From NCBI GenBank assembly GCA_034440575.1, contig JAOTOL010000978.1, forward strand, positions 42,501 through 106,500: a stretch of DNA of 64,000 nt, read 5' to 3'. This document shows, in pieces, positions 1 to 11,539 of this stretch. Position 1 is the first letter of the stretch; each line of letters begins with the position of its first letter. Source of the stretch: Imbricaverruca yamaguchii (Eukaryota; Arthropoda; Thecostraca; Neoverrucidae). Both the position numbers and the translations under genes were made by a program. The notes beneath the pieces were generated by a model, which was not told the DNA's origin, did not search any database, and saw nothing but the letters and a program-made list of their open reading frames with translations.

Positions 1-1767
1 TGGCGTAAGTGCTGCCACCGCGCCAATACCCTGGCTCTGGTTTAACCATTAGTTCAAGCCCGGCTGCCGGAGGTCAGCTCGAGTTCAACTTTTGGTCCAG
101 TCGCTCGCGCATTTGCTCGATTCTGAACACCAATTCAGATTGAAACGCCGAGCGAATAGAGGCGTTTGGCTGGGTTCTCAATACCGGTCTCTGTTGGGAT
201 TTTGGTTCAGTTCCGGATATCAGGTGGACTATTCACAGCGATCGGAACAGAGTTGGAAAACACGTACGAGCCCAGGTGCTGACGTGCTGGATGGGGAGCC
301 AGCCGGACCCGGGTGCTGCATGAGCAGCCTGCCAACAGTTGAATGGCGGCTGACAGCCTACAGGTCGATGGCGCACTAAGGCTGGGAAGTTGGTCGTCTG
401 TACAAGTTGAATACGAGGAAACAAAAAACAATTCGAGACCTCGACAGAGGTTACCGTAATGCAGAAAACGAATAGACTCGTCACTCAATTGGGGAAAATA
501 GTCATGACACATTAACCTTGTGGTAAGCATAGGCAATTAATACGTACACCAGGTTAGCACTGTGCACCGGCGGGGGGGAGGAGGAGGTATCCGCCGACCC
601 GTCCAGCTTTTTTGACGATATCTCATAAACGGGCGGGAATGTTGTCATGTAATCTTGTGACTTTGTTTAACAAATAATAAGCGCATCGTATGCAAAACAT
701 TGAAATTCGTCGGTAAACAGGGGAACTGCGGAGTGCAAAGTGGACCGACCGTTGGCCGGCCGCCCTGTCGCCGAACGTTCAAGGTCACAGTGGTTTCGTC
801 AGCACGATGGAGCGAAGGCGCGACAGCGCGGTACGGCGGCCGATCTCGACCTCATTTGGCCCCGACGGCATTGACCCAGAGCTATGAAACTCACACTGAA
901 GCGCATTCACTACAGCCGTAATCTATCCCTCGAGTATTGTGCTTCTAGCTTCAGTAGTTCCTGGAGTTTTTTTGGAGTGGGGGGTGGATTCGTCAGCTCC
1001 CCTCCGGTGCGCGTTATGTTAGAGGTTCTCCGGCGCGCGAGTTGAGTCGTATTCCATCACCGGCAAACACACCCACCAGAAGACCATGCCTTTGAACATT
1101 CGACAGTGCTTAGTACAACAAAATTCACCGGTATTCGAATAAGTTCAAGGTAAATTAGGCAATGCATATTTAGGGGCCGCCAGCCCCTCCGGAATATCGG
1201 GATCAAAGAGACGTGCGGGTCACCCGTCATAACTAGCACCGTGAGACAGGGCGATGCCAGTCGTGACCTCACCCCCGGGGGAACTTCGAAACCTGGCAGC
1301 GGGCTACACGCTGGTCTTTGTTTCGCTTATCCAGCTTGCTTGGTCCGGTCAGTGCGACCATCAGAGGATGGTCGCACTGACCCCCCCCATGCGCTGTACA
1401 AGGTGTCAAAACACCGAAGTACGGCGAGGGTGAAGGAACGTTGATCTAGAACACGCACATGCACCAACAAATCACCGCATTGTACATCCGATCGCACCAC
1501 ACATTTTGCAAGTCACCATCAATATCAAACGCTCCATCGTCAATGTTCGAAACAATGTTTCTCGACATTCTCCGGATACTGATGCTGCATGGCCGAGGAA
1601 AAGGGCTGATATGCAACGACAAACAAGCAGTGAATCCGCTGCACATAACTCCAGGCCACAGTATTTGTGCACGTCATCGTGGAGCTGCTTAAAGCGGGCA
1701 CAGTCACTCGTCGTCGAAAGACCGGATTACTGGTGCATAGACTCGCGCCGACCCAGCAGCCACTCAC
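1..1767. other. Intron of the NPEPL1-like gene, left edge
   Basis: After the donor at 1767 no further M17 exon can be recognised on the minus strand down to base 1. The short open frames on both strands lack family similarity and splice context. Nothing else is recognised. Confidence 0.4.
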
Positions 1768-1950
1768 CACGATTGTCTGGTCGCCGGCGGCGCCTAGCGA
1801 GCGCACCAGCCGCGTGATGCTGTGCGCGCGCGACGGCGTGTTGTGGCGCGAACACTTGCCCGGCAGCACGGCCAGTGTGACCCTGTGCAGGTACAGGTGG
1901 ACGGAGTCGGACGCCGTCGGGAACAGCTCGGTGACGGCCCGCTGCCACAC
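1768..1950 (-). CDS. NPEPL1: NPEPL1-like coding exon 2
   Basis: 183 nt, phase 0 on both sides. The acceptor GGCAG ends at 1951 and the donor GTGAGT begins at 1767. It encodes VWQRAVTELFPTASDSV, then a VTLAVLPGKCSRHNTPSRAH segment and ITRLVRSLGAAGDQTIV, all colinear with NPEPL1. A GGTCAC hexamer run lies directly beside the acceptor, on the intron side. Confidence 0.8.
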
Positions 1951-2970
1951 CTGCCGTCACGGTCACGGTCACGGTCACGGTCGGCGTCACGATCACGACT
2001 GAGGTCGCGCGAACAGGCCGTAGCAACGCATGTTGACCGCGCGCATGTCCTGCTAAAGTTTGGGACTGTGATCGGAATAGCTGGTCCACCAATTCAGTCG
2101 ACACAAACACCCTGCAGGCGTGGAGTGCATACTCCTCAATGGGGCAGCTTCGGAACCGAGAGAGCAAGTCACGAATGCTCGAGGAGCAGAATATTGCTAC
2201 AAAACTGCATCTCAGCACATCCGCTTCTGGTTCATTAAATGACTGCCGGCAGTGTTCATGACACCAAATCTGCATATCCAGCAATGATGGCTGATAAAAC
2301 ACATCAGAGGGCTCTCAGCTCTGTGGTCTAGTCTTCCAGAAGACAACACGAATCAATGGGCTCCTCAGTGCTTGAAGAGAGGGGTGACGCTGTTGAACAC
2401 CTGGGGAAGTGGGTACCATGATCACCACATACCGGCCGGTTCCTCTACCATACGCGAAAAATCATGTCACCCTCTCAGAAACGACGGCACCAGTCGAGCC
2501 AGTTCTGAACCAAACCACACCAGCCACTTACAGCCACGATACAGCTGACGAACACTCCAATACAGCTGCTACAGGGTGGTGGAGCTGTGAAAGTTATGAC
2601 CTGTAGAGGTTATGAGCAGTGCAGGTTATAAACTTTGGAGGTTACAAGCTGTGGAGGTTATAAGATTTGGAGATTATGAGCCGTGGAGGTTATGATACGC
2701 TGTCACCACAGCTACTACACAGCAGTGGCGGACGGTCGGATGGCGGTCTGGCCACGTTAGCGCAGAGAACGGCGCCGCGCTGCCAGCGCGACAGCCGAGG
2801 AATCCCAGCCCCGAGGCGCCCCGTACCTGCTCGGTGACGCGCGGCACCAGTTTGACCTTGATGTCGTCCCAGCCGAGGCGCGCCAGGTGGCGCAGCTGAC
2901 CTATCACGGTCACTGGCTGGACGTCCGGGTCACTGGGGCTGAGGCCCACCACGTACTTGACGCTCGCCAT
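1768..2970 (-). CDS. NPEPL1: NPEPL1-like M17 aminopeptidase, 5' end (two coding exons)
   Basis: Probable cytosolic metallo-aminopeptidase of peptidase family M17 (leucyl aminopeptidase group), NPEPL1 branch. Only the N-terminal, non-catalytic part is here: 48 codons in exon 1 and 61 in exon 2, joined in phase 0 by consensus GT/AG sites. The joined reading contains VIGQLRHLARL, PRVTEQVWQRAV, CSRHNTPSRAHSITRLVRSL and TIV, which follow NPEPL1 proteins in order (the GQL...L, PRVTE.LWQ.A, SRHN.PS..H.ITRLVR pattern). The metal-binding and catalytic segments would be encoded further left, outside the window. Transcription runs toward coordinate 1, divergent from the RASEF-like gene. The identification rests on recalled family pattern, not on a search. 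Confidence 0.8.
1953..1999. repeat. GGTCAC hexamer repeat
   Basis: Four to five GGTCAC/GGTCGGC units directly beside the acceptor of NPEPL1-like exon 2. The same hexamer forms a longer array after a RASEF exon at 41135-41215. Confidence 0.85.
2566..2700. repeat. Degenerate GTGGAGGTTATAAG repeat
   Basis: Five or six diverged copies of a roughly 15-18 bp unit around GTGGAGGTTAT, inside the first coding intron interval of the NPEPL1-like gene's upstream side. No coding signal. Confidence 0.6.
2827..2970 (-). CDS. NPEPL1: NPEPL1-like coding exon 1
   Basis: Reads from ATG at 2970 (MASVKYVVGL) to the glutamine before a GTACGG donor at 2826. It is 144 nt and ends in phase 0. GC-rich at third positions. 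A TTGCAG sits just upstream of the ATG, so the exon could begin with a short untranslated piece after a 5' intron. The GQLRHLARLGW and KLVPRVTEQ stretches match the NPEPL1 N-terminus. Confidence 0.75.
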
Positions 2971-3081
2971 GGCCTGCAATCGCTCGGTCGATCACGGGCA
3001 CGTCTCGCTCACATAGCGAACACCGGCCAACGGCCACGGATGCGACTTCGTGCTTCACGAAGCCGCCTCCGTTCGCAGTTG

Positions 3082-3139
3082 ATGTGTGTGATTGTGGTTT
3101 TAGGGCGCATCGACCATGGTTGGTCATTTAGCGCCCAAT
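3082..3139 (-). mobile_element. Ultrashort hairpin retroposon, copy 1
   Basis: A 58 bp element between direct repeats of CCGTTCGCAGTTG (3069-3081 and 3140-3152), a perfect 13 bp target-site duplication. The body carries GGGCGC...TGGTCA...GCGCCC, which folds as a hairpin, with an A/C-rich tail on the low-coordinate side. Sense is therefore minus. It lies about 110 bp upstream of the NPEPL1-like start codon. Confidence 0.8.
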
Positions 3140-3179
3140 CCGTTCGCAGTTGGGTGACAGACAACCTCCACATCAATGG

Positions 3180-3182
3180 CAT

Positions 3183-3265
<83 letters not shown>
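3180..3265. repeat. (CA)n(TA)n microsatellite
   Basis: About ten CA units followed by about thirty TA units. It generates the spurious HTHTH/YIYIY frames here. Confidence 0.95.
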
Positions 3266-3267
<2 letters not shown>

Positions 3268-3532
3268 GCGGGCAGGTTTGCTTTACATCTATATTATCAG
3301 CCCAGTTCACCATCCGTGGAAGGACAGGCATGTCTTATACAAGCGCGCACCTCCACAGATACTGAGAGGCACCACACACCAAGCCGTGCAGCAGCCAGGA
3401 TTACACTTCTCCCCACCTTACGCTAACAGCCACATGGTGCGCTGTCGGGCACATGAAGCGTTCGCCAGTGCTGGGAATCATGCACTGACTTCAATACAAC
3501 CAACACATCCGATGACAGACCAGAGCGATTTA

Positions 3533-3588
3533 CATAGTCATTGGGGCTTCAGGACGCATCGACAACATTGACCATGCAGCACCCACAA
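3533..3588 (-). mobile_element. Ultrashort hairpin retroposon, copy 3 (diverged)
   Basis: A 56 bp body with GGACGCATCGACAACATTG and GACCATGCAGCACCC, corresponding to the other copies with several substitutions. The flanks ACCAGAGCGATTTA (3519-3532) and ACCAGGGCGAATATTA (from 3589) look like an aged target-site duplication. Confidence 0.65.
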
Positions 3589-3961
3589 ACCAGGGCGAAT
3601 ATTATTGGCTCTCATAATCCAAATTTTCATACCTGTCCGCTGGCGCCCTGGTGCCGATTCATAAACCTGGTGCCGATTCGAGCCCGTGAGGCGGCAGCAG
3701 AAGACCGCGTACCTCGGACAGGCCTGGGCGATTGCTCCACACATGACAAAGCGTTGGCCTCCAGCATAACTATGTCATCACTGCCCATCTCACCGACATG
3801 AGCTGAGTCAACCGTATCAATTGCAGCGTCAGACTCAACTGGAGATCCCACAGTCGGCGCAACACGAGCGAGTTCCCGGCTTCGCCGGCATCCGCCTTCC
3901 TCCCGGTGCAGCTACACTGGAAAGCGCATCTCTCACATTGTGACGGGTGTGCTGCGAGCTA

Positions 3962-4017
3962 TTGATTGATTATTTGGGCTTAAGGGCGCGCCGACTACAA
4001 GGTCATTTAGCGCCCAT
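3962..4017 (-). mobile_element. Ultrashort hairpin retroposon, copy 2
   Basis: A 56 bp element flanked by a perfect 12 bp duplication TGCTGCGAGCTA (3950-3961 and 4018-4029). It has GGGCGC and GCGCCC arms and a TTGATTGATTATTTGGG tail. In the minus (sense) orientation the tail is a short AATC repeat at the 3' end. Confidence 0.85.
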
Positions 4018-4676
4018 TGCTGCGAGCTACAGAGCGCGTACGCACACCCCTACACCACGACCGCCAGACGGTACGGCCCGGCCACTGGGTCCCTCCGACG
4101 TTGCGTTGCGGCTCCTCCGTCGCGCCACAACGCACGGCTCGAGTCGTCACGACGTGCGGCCGCCGACGAGCGGTTTCTCTCGAAGCCGTAAGCCTAACGC
4201 GATAGGTCCGATGAGATAGCATTTCAGCGATCCGGTTCCGCCCAGCCCAAGTGCGCCAAGTTTGTGGAAAAACCCTTGTGCTCTACGAGGCGGAACACCC
4301 ACACGAAGTCTCCAGCAATGCAGTCCGCCTGTCGTGTGGTCGCGTGACGTCTAGTCTCTCTGAGCTCTGCTGCATGCTGTGTGGCTTTGGCAACACTGAA
4401 ATTGACTGTGTCCATCTCTGATCCCTTAGTGTTACCAGTGCTGTCCGCAAATACAATACCGGACAACATATATAAGAAAGTCTCAATTGCACTGATTGTG
4501 GTGTCAGAAGTGGAATGCTTCACTGGACACCCGCGTATATCAGCAAATCCGTTATCACGGCTGTCGAAAAAAAAACACTTGCTGTAGGCTCCAATTCGTG
4601 CAGCTGCCACATGGACTCAACAACGGGGCTGAATTTGTATTTTATAATCTTGGACATCGATAGGATTTGTTTTGTC

Positions 4677-4679
<3 letters not shown>

Positions 4680-4762
<83 letters not shown>
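4680..4762. repeat. (TG)n microsatellite
   Basis: About forty uninterrupted TG units. Nearby open frames reading CVCV or HTHT are artefacts of this run. Confidence 0.95.
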
Positions 4763-4766
<4 letters not shown>

Positions 4767-5289
4767 CGAGGGGAGGGGCAATAGCATATTGAGGGGATAT
4801 TTTACTTTAGACTTGCTCTTTCCATCGGATCTAGAGTACTTCATCATCAAGCAGTTAATTGTCGAATAGTAGCATTGAATCTCCAAATGATACACCATCG
4901 CCAGATAATTGTCAGGCAGATAATGTTTGGTTCTACAAATCCAGGAATGGACAATTATTTCAGTCTTGCATTTCGGCCGCCCGCCACATGTCGGCCTACG
5001 CAACAACCAGCGCACGGACACGAGGCACGCAGCACACGGCCACCGCGCGTAACAGGGGCCCCAGTTCCCGCAGGTCGCTGCAAATGATCGGACCCAATCT
5101 CGTCCTCAACCAGCGCAAGGGTGACCGGCGCAGCCCAGCAGACCACTGCGGTGCAGACTCAAAGCACCGAGCACCCTCCACAGCGCCGCAAGCTACCGTT
5201 ACAGCTTCGGAAGCCCGCCGCACATCAGGCTCAACGTTCACACCAGTCTCAAATACGGTATGTGTCGCTAGCACTACGTGATCGGATCG

Positions 5290-5454
5290 GTTGGTTGGTC
5301 ATCGTTTTTACGACACGTCGACCCTTGAGTCAGGCAACGTCGCCAATCTGTCACGCCGATTGGCTGCGGGCGAAGAGTAGCAACATGTGAGATTCGAACC
5401 CACAACCTTTCGATTGTGAGGCGAGCAACTTACCCCTAGACCACTCGTCCTCCC
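5290..5454 (-). mobile_element. tRNA-derived SINE, family A, copy 1
   Basis: About 165 bp. On the minus strand the head has box A TGGTCTAGGGG and box B GGTTCGAATCT, and an anticodon arm CTCGCCTCACAA like that of tRNA-Val(CAC). A unique body follows, then a tail ending in AACCAACC. Flanked by ACGTGATCGGATCG (5276-5289) and ACGTGATCGGGTCG (5455-5468), a 14 bp target-site duplication with one mismatch. The second copy is at 61856-62014. Confidence 0.85.
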
Positions 5455-5468
5455 ACGTGATCGGGTCG

Positions 5469-6448
5469 TTGCTCATCACCCCTACTACATGTCCGAGCGG
5501 GAACATCCTGACTGGCAAATCCTGCCATAGGTGCAGCCGACGGAATCCACACTGCATCCGGAATCACACAGGCACACTGTCAGGGTCTGCCCGCTGCGCC
5601 AACCACTCCCTCAACAGGGTGCTCCTGGTGCACTCTCCCGTGAGCATCAAGTGCGTCCCACGCATCGCACAAGCGCCCAACGAGCCGGCCCATCGAGAGG
5701 TCGCGACCTAAACTTCGGCACAGGGCCCCAGAGAAGGTCAGGAGCCGCCGATCCCGACCGCACGCCGGGGCCGACGGCGCCGCGAGAGATGCAGCTGACC
5801 GGGCGTCGACGAGGGACATCGGGGTGGGGGTGGGGGTGCACCAGGGGCCGCTTATACACGGGTCGCCGCCGCAGGCGCGCACCCATCGACGGCGCCGACG
5901 GGCCGTTCAAGAGGCGGACGCCGCTGCGGTCGAACCGCACACGGTGCTCGTCACGTATCTGGGCTTCACGGCGCTTCGACCAGGGCGGATCGTTCGCGCC
6001 CACCACTACGCCGCGCTCCGTGTCCACCAAGCGACAGGGTTAGAAGCGGATGTAGCACAGTTGGTTGGCTATTCGAGTTTGCGGCGCGTCGAGGGAGGAA
6101 CCGGCCACTGGCCACAACGGTTCTTCCACAAGTTCATTCATGAAGAACATGCAGCGGTACGATAACCACTCGCCACCACGCCTCCGTTCAGAACTAGAAT
6201 CGACGTGGCCAGGTGCCTCGCGCCAACAGCATCTAGCTGAAATTTGCACACATCCACGTGCGACGTGCCTCGATTGCCGGCGCTCATATCAGATTACCAC
6301 ATTTTTCTTGCTCGATTCTTATTTCGGCTTCCTGGGTGCTTCCGTGCGCAATGCCACTCCAGTGTGTTTCTCCCCACAAATGTCACTAGGTGTCTGTGTT
6401 GCACTTGTCTGCTAGGGTGGGAAATGGTGTGAACCAAAACGGGGCCGC
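5469..6448. other. GC-rich stretch, no supported gene
   Basis: Roughly 5700-6050 is GC- and CpG-rich and is open on both strands, but I recognise no protein family and no consistent splice pattern. It could hold a 5' untranslated exon or a regulatory CpG cluster. Confidence 0.3.
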
Positions 6449-6476
6449 GGTAGCTCAGTCGGCAGAGCGTCGGGCA
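6449..6476 (+). repeat. tRNA-like 5' half (box A only)
   Basis: GCGGTAGCTCAGTCGGCAGA followed by GCGTCGGGC has the D-arm and box A of a tRNA, but no box B follows. It looks like a truncated tRNA-type SINE head. It marks the left edge of the AT-rich block. Confidence 0.5.
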
Positions 6477-6479
6477 CTT

Positions 6480-7229
6480 TGCTTCTGCATTATGCTATAT
6501 CTTTCCATGCATACGTGCAACAGCACCAACATGGTCAAGCAATGTCCTAAAATTACTTCACCATTAACTGTGTGGATGAAGAAAGAAGTTGCTTGGGAAT
6601 AGTGAAAGATTGGGAGAACATAAAGGATCACCACTTAAGGATAAAAAAATCGGAATACCTTTCACATCAGTCACATGCATTTTACATTTTTTAGCAGTCA
6701 TGTGCACAATGACTGCCCACACATGTAGAAAAATGGTTAAAAAGAGTAAGACAAGGATGAAATAGCACAATTCCATTAACTGTGAAATTCAGGCCACATG
6801 GTCAATTATTTTACACTGTGGTCAAGGTATGTCGCACCACCACAGACACCACTGAACAACCAAATACTGAACGAGCAATGTGCACGTGACATTTTCAACA
6901 CTTCCTTGGTGTTGTCACCTGGTATACTGAATATCTGACATGAAAAGCATCATAAGCAAGACCACATGTCATGGTCATGCTGTTAATGGTGCATGCAAAA
7001 TTAAAAAGGTTGTAGCATGCATGCAAAGCACATCTTCAGGGATCATGAATTCCAACTGAGCTGACAGTGTCAGCAATGTACAGCTAGTTTGTGACTTCAA
7101 TCTCATATTATCAGTCTAGTTAATCACCTGTGGAAGGATATACATCCATTAGTGCCTGCCTTCCTATAACACTGGAAGTTATTACATATAAAGCCATACA
7201 ATAACTGGAATCAGGATGCATACACATAA

Positions 7230-7271
<42 letters not shown>

Positions 7272-10200
7272 CTGGCAATGGTAGCAAACCAGACAAACAC
7301 CTCTTGGAAGCACATTGTAGTATGTCATCCAGTGCCTATGCAATAAACATGGACATAAGGGACCTGACATGATCCAACCCAGATGTTCTGGTTCTAAATG
7401 TTGATAAATATTTTTTTCCTGCCCCTGTTCCCAGTGTTCTAAGTCATAATTTTGGCACATATATATTAGAAGTCTGTAGTCCAATGATTGGTCCAAAATA
7501 TGCTCTGATGTTTTCTGGTGTGATTTGAATGCATTTAATATTCATTCCTTGAAGAATTTAAAGACAAGCAGCAAAGCATGAAATATTCACATCTAAAGAA
7601 GGAGACATTTCACCAAGAAGGCAAAAAACATCAAATTCATTTTTTTAAAGTATTTGAAAATGCTGCAAATGCATACTTTTGACAATGCAGATACATACTG
7701 TTATCTCCCTCTCCCATAAATATGGGAAAGGTTCGTGGAAAAGGGAGGTTTGTGGTTGAATAATGAATAAAAATAATCATACCATCTGCTTAAATAAAGG
7801 GCTGTGCCTGAACATCTTATGACCTTACAGTGAACAGCTGTCTGCAACATAAACTGGGGGCGATGGAAGGACAATTGCATTATAAAAAGAACTATGACAT
7901 GACATTATGGCAACTGTGCCATTTTGACAAGTGCACAGTCATCAGTGTTAAATTATTCACAAAATAGGGTGGAATTTACCACTTTCTGAACACTCAATCG
8001 ACATCCTGCTCCAAGACGTATCGACATCCTGCTTCTTGATGCGTGCTTATGAATTGTCTACTTTCTAATATTACCTTGTTTGTTAAGTAGCATGATCATG
8101 CTTTTGATAAGGGGTGGCGGTACATGAATATTCAGCAATGCAATTTCCGGTAAATGGATTATTCATAATGCGAACATCACCAGGGTATATATTATTTTTT
8201 ATCTCCCTATCCCAAATATAGCTCTTTCTAACATATTTGAATATCAAAACAAATGATGAGGGTACAAACATTGGCTCAAATTTAAGTTTTAAAAACATCA
8301 AAGGCAATTGGAATTATACTAATTTCATGACAAATTTTGACATCCTACTGTGCTCGTTTCGACATCTCACACCTAACGAAAAGCCAATATTTTCACACTG
8401 ACAGTCATTGATGAAACAAGACATGTTGCTAATGCTCATCAGGAGTTCAATATTGGCTGAAGATAATTTGTTGTCAGTCTTATAATAATGGGTTCATTGA
8501 CTGAGTGGAAAACAATATTTTTGTAAACTAGCATGAACACAAAAGCAGAAGATAGGAAAGCTAAATAGATAATTCAAGTGCATCCTACATTCAATGCTCA
8601 GTTGATTTTCTGATGAAGGCCTCCAAAATATAGTGGATGTGCCAAAAAATGCAAATCCGCCACCACAGTTTCCAAAGAAATAATTGTTTTACATTGTCCA
8701 TGCATTTTAGCTCAACCTTGCAACTTGGAAGGAAGTTTGATGATTTATTTTTTAAAGAAATAAAATTAGACATCTCTAAAATAGGTTGATTTGGGTTATG
8801 TTTTGTTATTTTTATAAGTTTTGTGGAACTAATTGATTAGGCAGTATTCCAATAAAATGCTTGGACTTTTTTCTTAAAGGGAGATTAGTTGGAGGTCAGG
8901 CTATATTGCATTTATGGCTGACACAATATTACTCTTTATGCCATATTACATAACATGCAGCATATTTTTTGTGTTATTTTTCTAACAAACTGAAGAGCAA
9001 GCATTTGCAGAGGAAATGAGTCACCACATCACCATGCTCATTCTTAAAGATGTCAAATTAGAAAAAGCAATCTGAAAAATTCAAACAATTTTTTTAAAGC
9101 ACAAACTTACCACCAGTCAGAGTTAGCCAGACTACTTTGTATTAGTTATAAAGGTGGTTTTGGTGACCATCTAGGGGCTTAGAGACACTTAATTCTTAAT
9201 GGTTGTGTAGCATTAGGCTAGGTTAGGTTAGACTACCTATGTTATTGCCAAGAGTTTGCCTCCAACTTAAAAGTAGATATTCATTCCCCACAGGGATGAA
9301 TGTCACCACTATTGTAATGTTGAGAAATGTTTCTAGTCTATTCTTTTATCAAAATGCCATACTAGGTATATCTGAAGTAACAAAAATGCATTCCTTTCTT
9401 CATGAAATGACTGCTATATGTAGGTAGGTATTTCAACTTGAATTGCTGTAATTCAAACTGAAGTCACAAAGTGCAAATTGGAGAAACAAATTAATTGATT
9501 GCTTTTGATGATGCTTACCTAACATCTTCCACCACCAGTTATATCAGATGTTGCATATGAGTGAGATATTCACTTTTTAAAACATGCCACTTCACACTGA
9601 AATTGCAATAATGAAGGCTTCTTCAGTTGTATCATGATATTAGGCAACCCAAATCAGTTAGCTTGGCTCTGCAATACTATTGTGATTTAAGTTAGTTAGT
9701 AGTAAGAGCTAGCAACAATGCATGTGTTACACATATTTTCCTCCATAAAGCAAACAAATGTGTCAGATTTAGCTAGGTTAATTTTGTTTAGGCTAGGCTA
9801 GGCAATTTTAGTAAGCATGTTAGCCACATTCATTGACATTGTAGTGCAAGATAAATTTCAAACTCATAAAACACTTTAAAGCCCAAATTTACCAGCCAGG
9901 CAAGGTAGGTTGGGTTAGGTTTTTTTTTCTCATAATTTTACATCATTCTCCACTATGCTGATATGGGCACTGGATAGGTATTTATACAGAAGCCCATAAG
10001 CACTAATTAGATAAGAATGCATGGACTGGACTTGCTGAAGGTTGCAGCATTTATTTGGGACACCACATGAAAGTAAGATATTTACTATTTCAAATAACAC
10101 CACATTTCTAGTATATATGACACAGTGGATGATGTAGACTTCTTTGATGACATGCTGTTACATGATCCAACATTCACAGGTTTTAAGCAATCTAACATCA

Positions 10201-10370
10201 ACATCAGTGGGCTTTAGGCAGTCCAATGCCAGGTTTCAGTCAATCCAACACCAACACCCCTATGTAGGGAATCAACATTAGTAGGTTATAGGTGATCCAA
10301 TATCAGTAGGCTCTGCCAGAAACATTTTCTTACCGAGCCTACGTCCTCCAACGACGGAAACAGAACCCGG
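6480..10370. other. AT-rich block without recognisable genes
   Basis: About 3.9 kb clearly richer in A and T than the flanks. It contains a CA/TA microsatellite (7225-7271) and several short AGGTTAGGTT-like runs (9215, 9770, 9905). All open frames are short. I see no exon, RNA gene or complete transposon in it. Confidence 0.5.
7224..7271. repeat. (CA)n(TA)n microsatellite
   Basis: Alternating CA then TA dinucleotides inside the AT-rich block. Confidence 0.9.
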
Positions 10371-11090
10371 TTTAAATATGAGATTGATCAAGGCCCTTTG
10401 ATTGATATTCGCACAGCGGGGAAACGAGAATTTGCGATACGGTCAGAACGTCCAAGGATGATAATGTCAAACTACAAATGTCCAGCGGTGAAAAGTACTG
10501 CGGTGCGGCGTAAAGTTCAAGGCTCAGAATGTCAATTGCGACAGATTTACGGAATCTCTATAGCAGGGGTGGCGACTTCCAAAATTGTTTGGGGGGCATA
10601 ATGGATGGAGGCAATGGGTGGATTCAAATGTATTGTATTTCACACTCCACAGGGTCCCAAGTTAAAGTTGAAAATATTTGGGGGAAGCTAACATTGAGGG
10701 GCACTTCCCACCAAAGGTATGTAAAACAACACCCATGCGTCATAGGGTTCCATGTTCGGCACGAAGCTGCTGTACACTTTGGCATTCGGCCGCTTTGGAC
10801 CAAGATAAGCTTGGACATTCTGTCGCGCTCCAGCGTTCTTGGCTGCTGGACATTGTGGCGTACACATCGACTGAATGTCCAAACATCATAATGTCGAAAC
10901 GTTAGAACAGCAAACACTTGCTTCCTGTGCCACATGAGTCAGCAAAGTATTTTAAGCTTAATCGACAAAGGCGTCTGACCAGAGGTGTCACATTTTATAT
11001 ACTATGGGAAGCCACTGGCTATCACAAACATTAATTTGGTATTTCAATCAGGCTGAAGCTTAACCCTTGGTCCTGTGGACGTGGACTAAA

Positions 11091-11533
11091 CAGAAATTGA
11101 ATATGTTTTCACTTAGATATAGAAGGCTGAGAGGAGATCTCATCGAGGTCTTTAAATTTGTCAATGGTCTGGAGAGGGGATACCTTGGGGAAATGTTTGA
11201 ATTTAACAGAAATGATGCAATTAGAGGTCATAAATTCAAAATTAAAATTAACCACAGCAGAACAAGGTTAAGGCAAACTTTCTTCACCAACAGGGTAGTG
11301 GAACACTGGAACCAGCTGCCAGAAAACATCGTCAGTAGCAGAACATTGAACATCTTTAAAAACAGCATAGACAATCATTATAAGAATAGAGGGCTTGCTT
11401 TTCAGTATTACAGGGAGGGCTGATTGGCAGATTTGGTGGGCAACAGGTTCAGTGTACAGAGTGCAACCAAGAAGGGCCCTTGAGGCTCAGAGTTGCACTG
11501 ATCTTTTATGTCTTTATGTCTTTATGTCTTTAC
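11091..11533 (+). mobile_element. 5'-truncated CR1-like LINE, copy 2
   Basis: Nearly identical to the last 430 bp of the long element ending at 33865: I count about six substitutions across the shared segment. It begins inside the C-terminal part of ORF2 (NMFSLRYRRLRGDLIEVFKF) and keeps the 3' terminus of TTTATGTC repeats, here one unit longer. The close match implies recent movement. The open frame here is only the tail of ORF2. Confidence 0.9.
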
Positions 11534-11539
11534 AAACGG

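Noticed and set aside
5389..5454. Genuine tRNA gene
   Set aside because: Anticodon and acceptor stems do not pair well; it is joined to a SINE body with target-site duplications and has a second dispersed copy.
5531..6043. 170-codon GC-rich open frame and its antisense partner
   Set aside because: GC-rich DNA has few stops; no motif and no splice support on either strand.
9215..9235. Interstitial telomere at GGCTAGGTTAGGTTAG
   Set aside because: Too short and irregular; such runs recur in this AT-rich block.
10566..11000. hAT-like terminal sequence CAGGGGTGGCGACTTCC
   Set aside because: No matching inverted terminal repeat or 8 bp target duplication found nearby.
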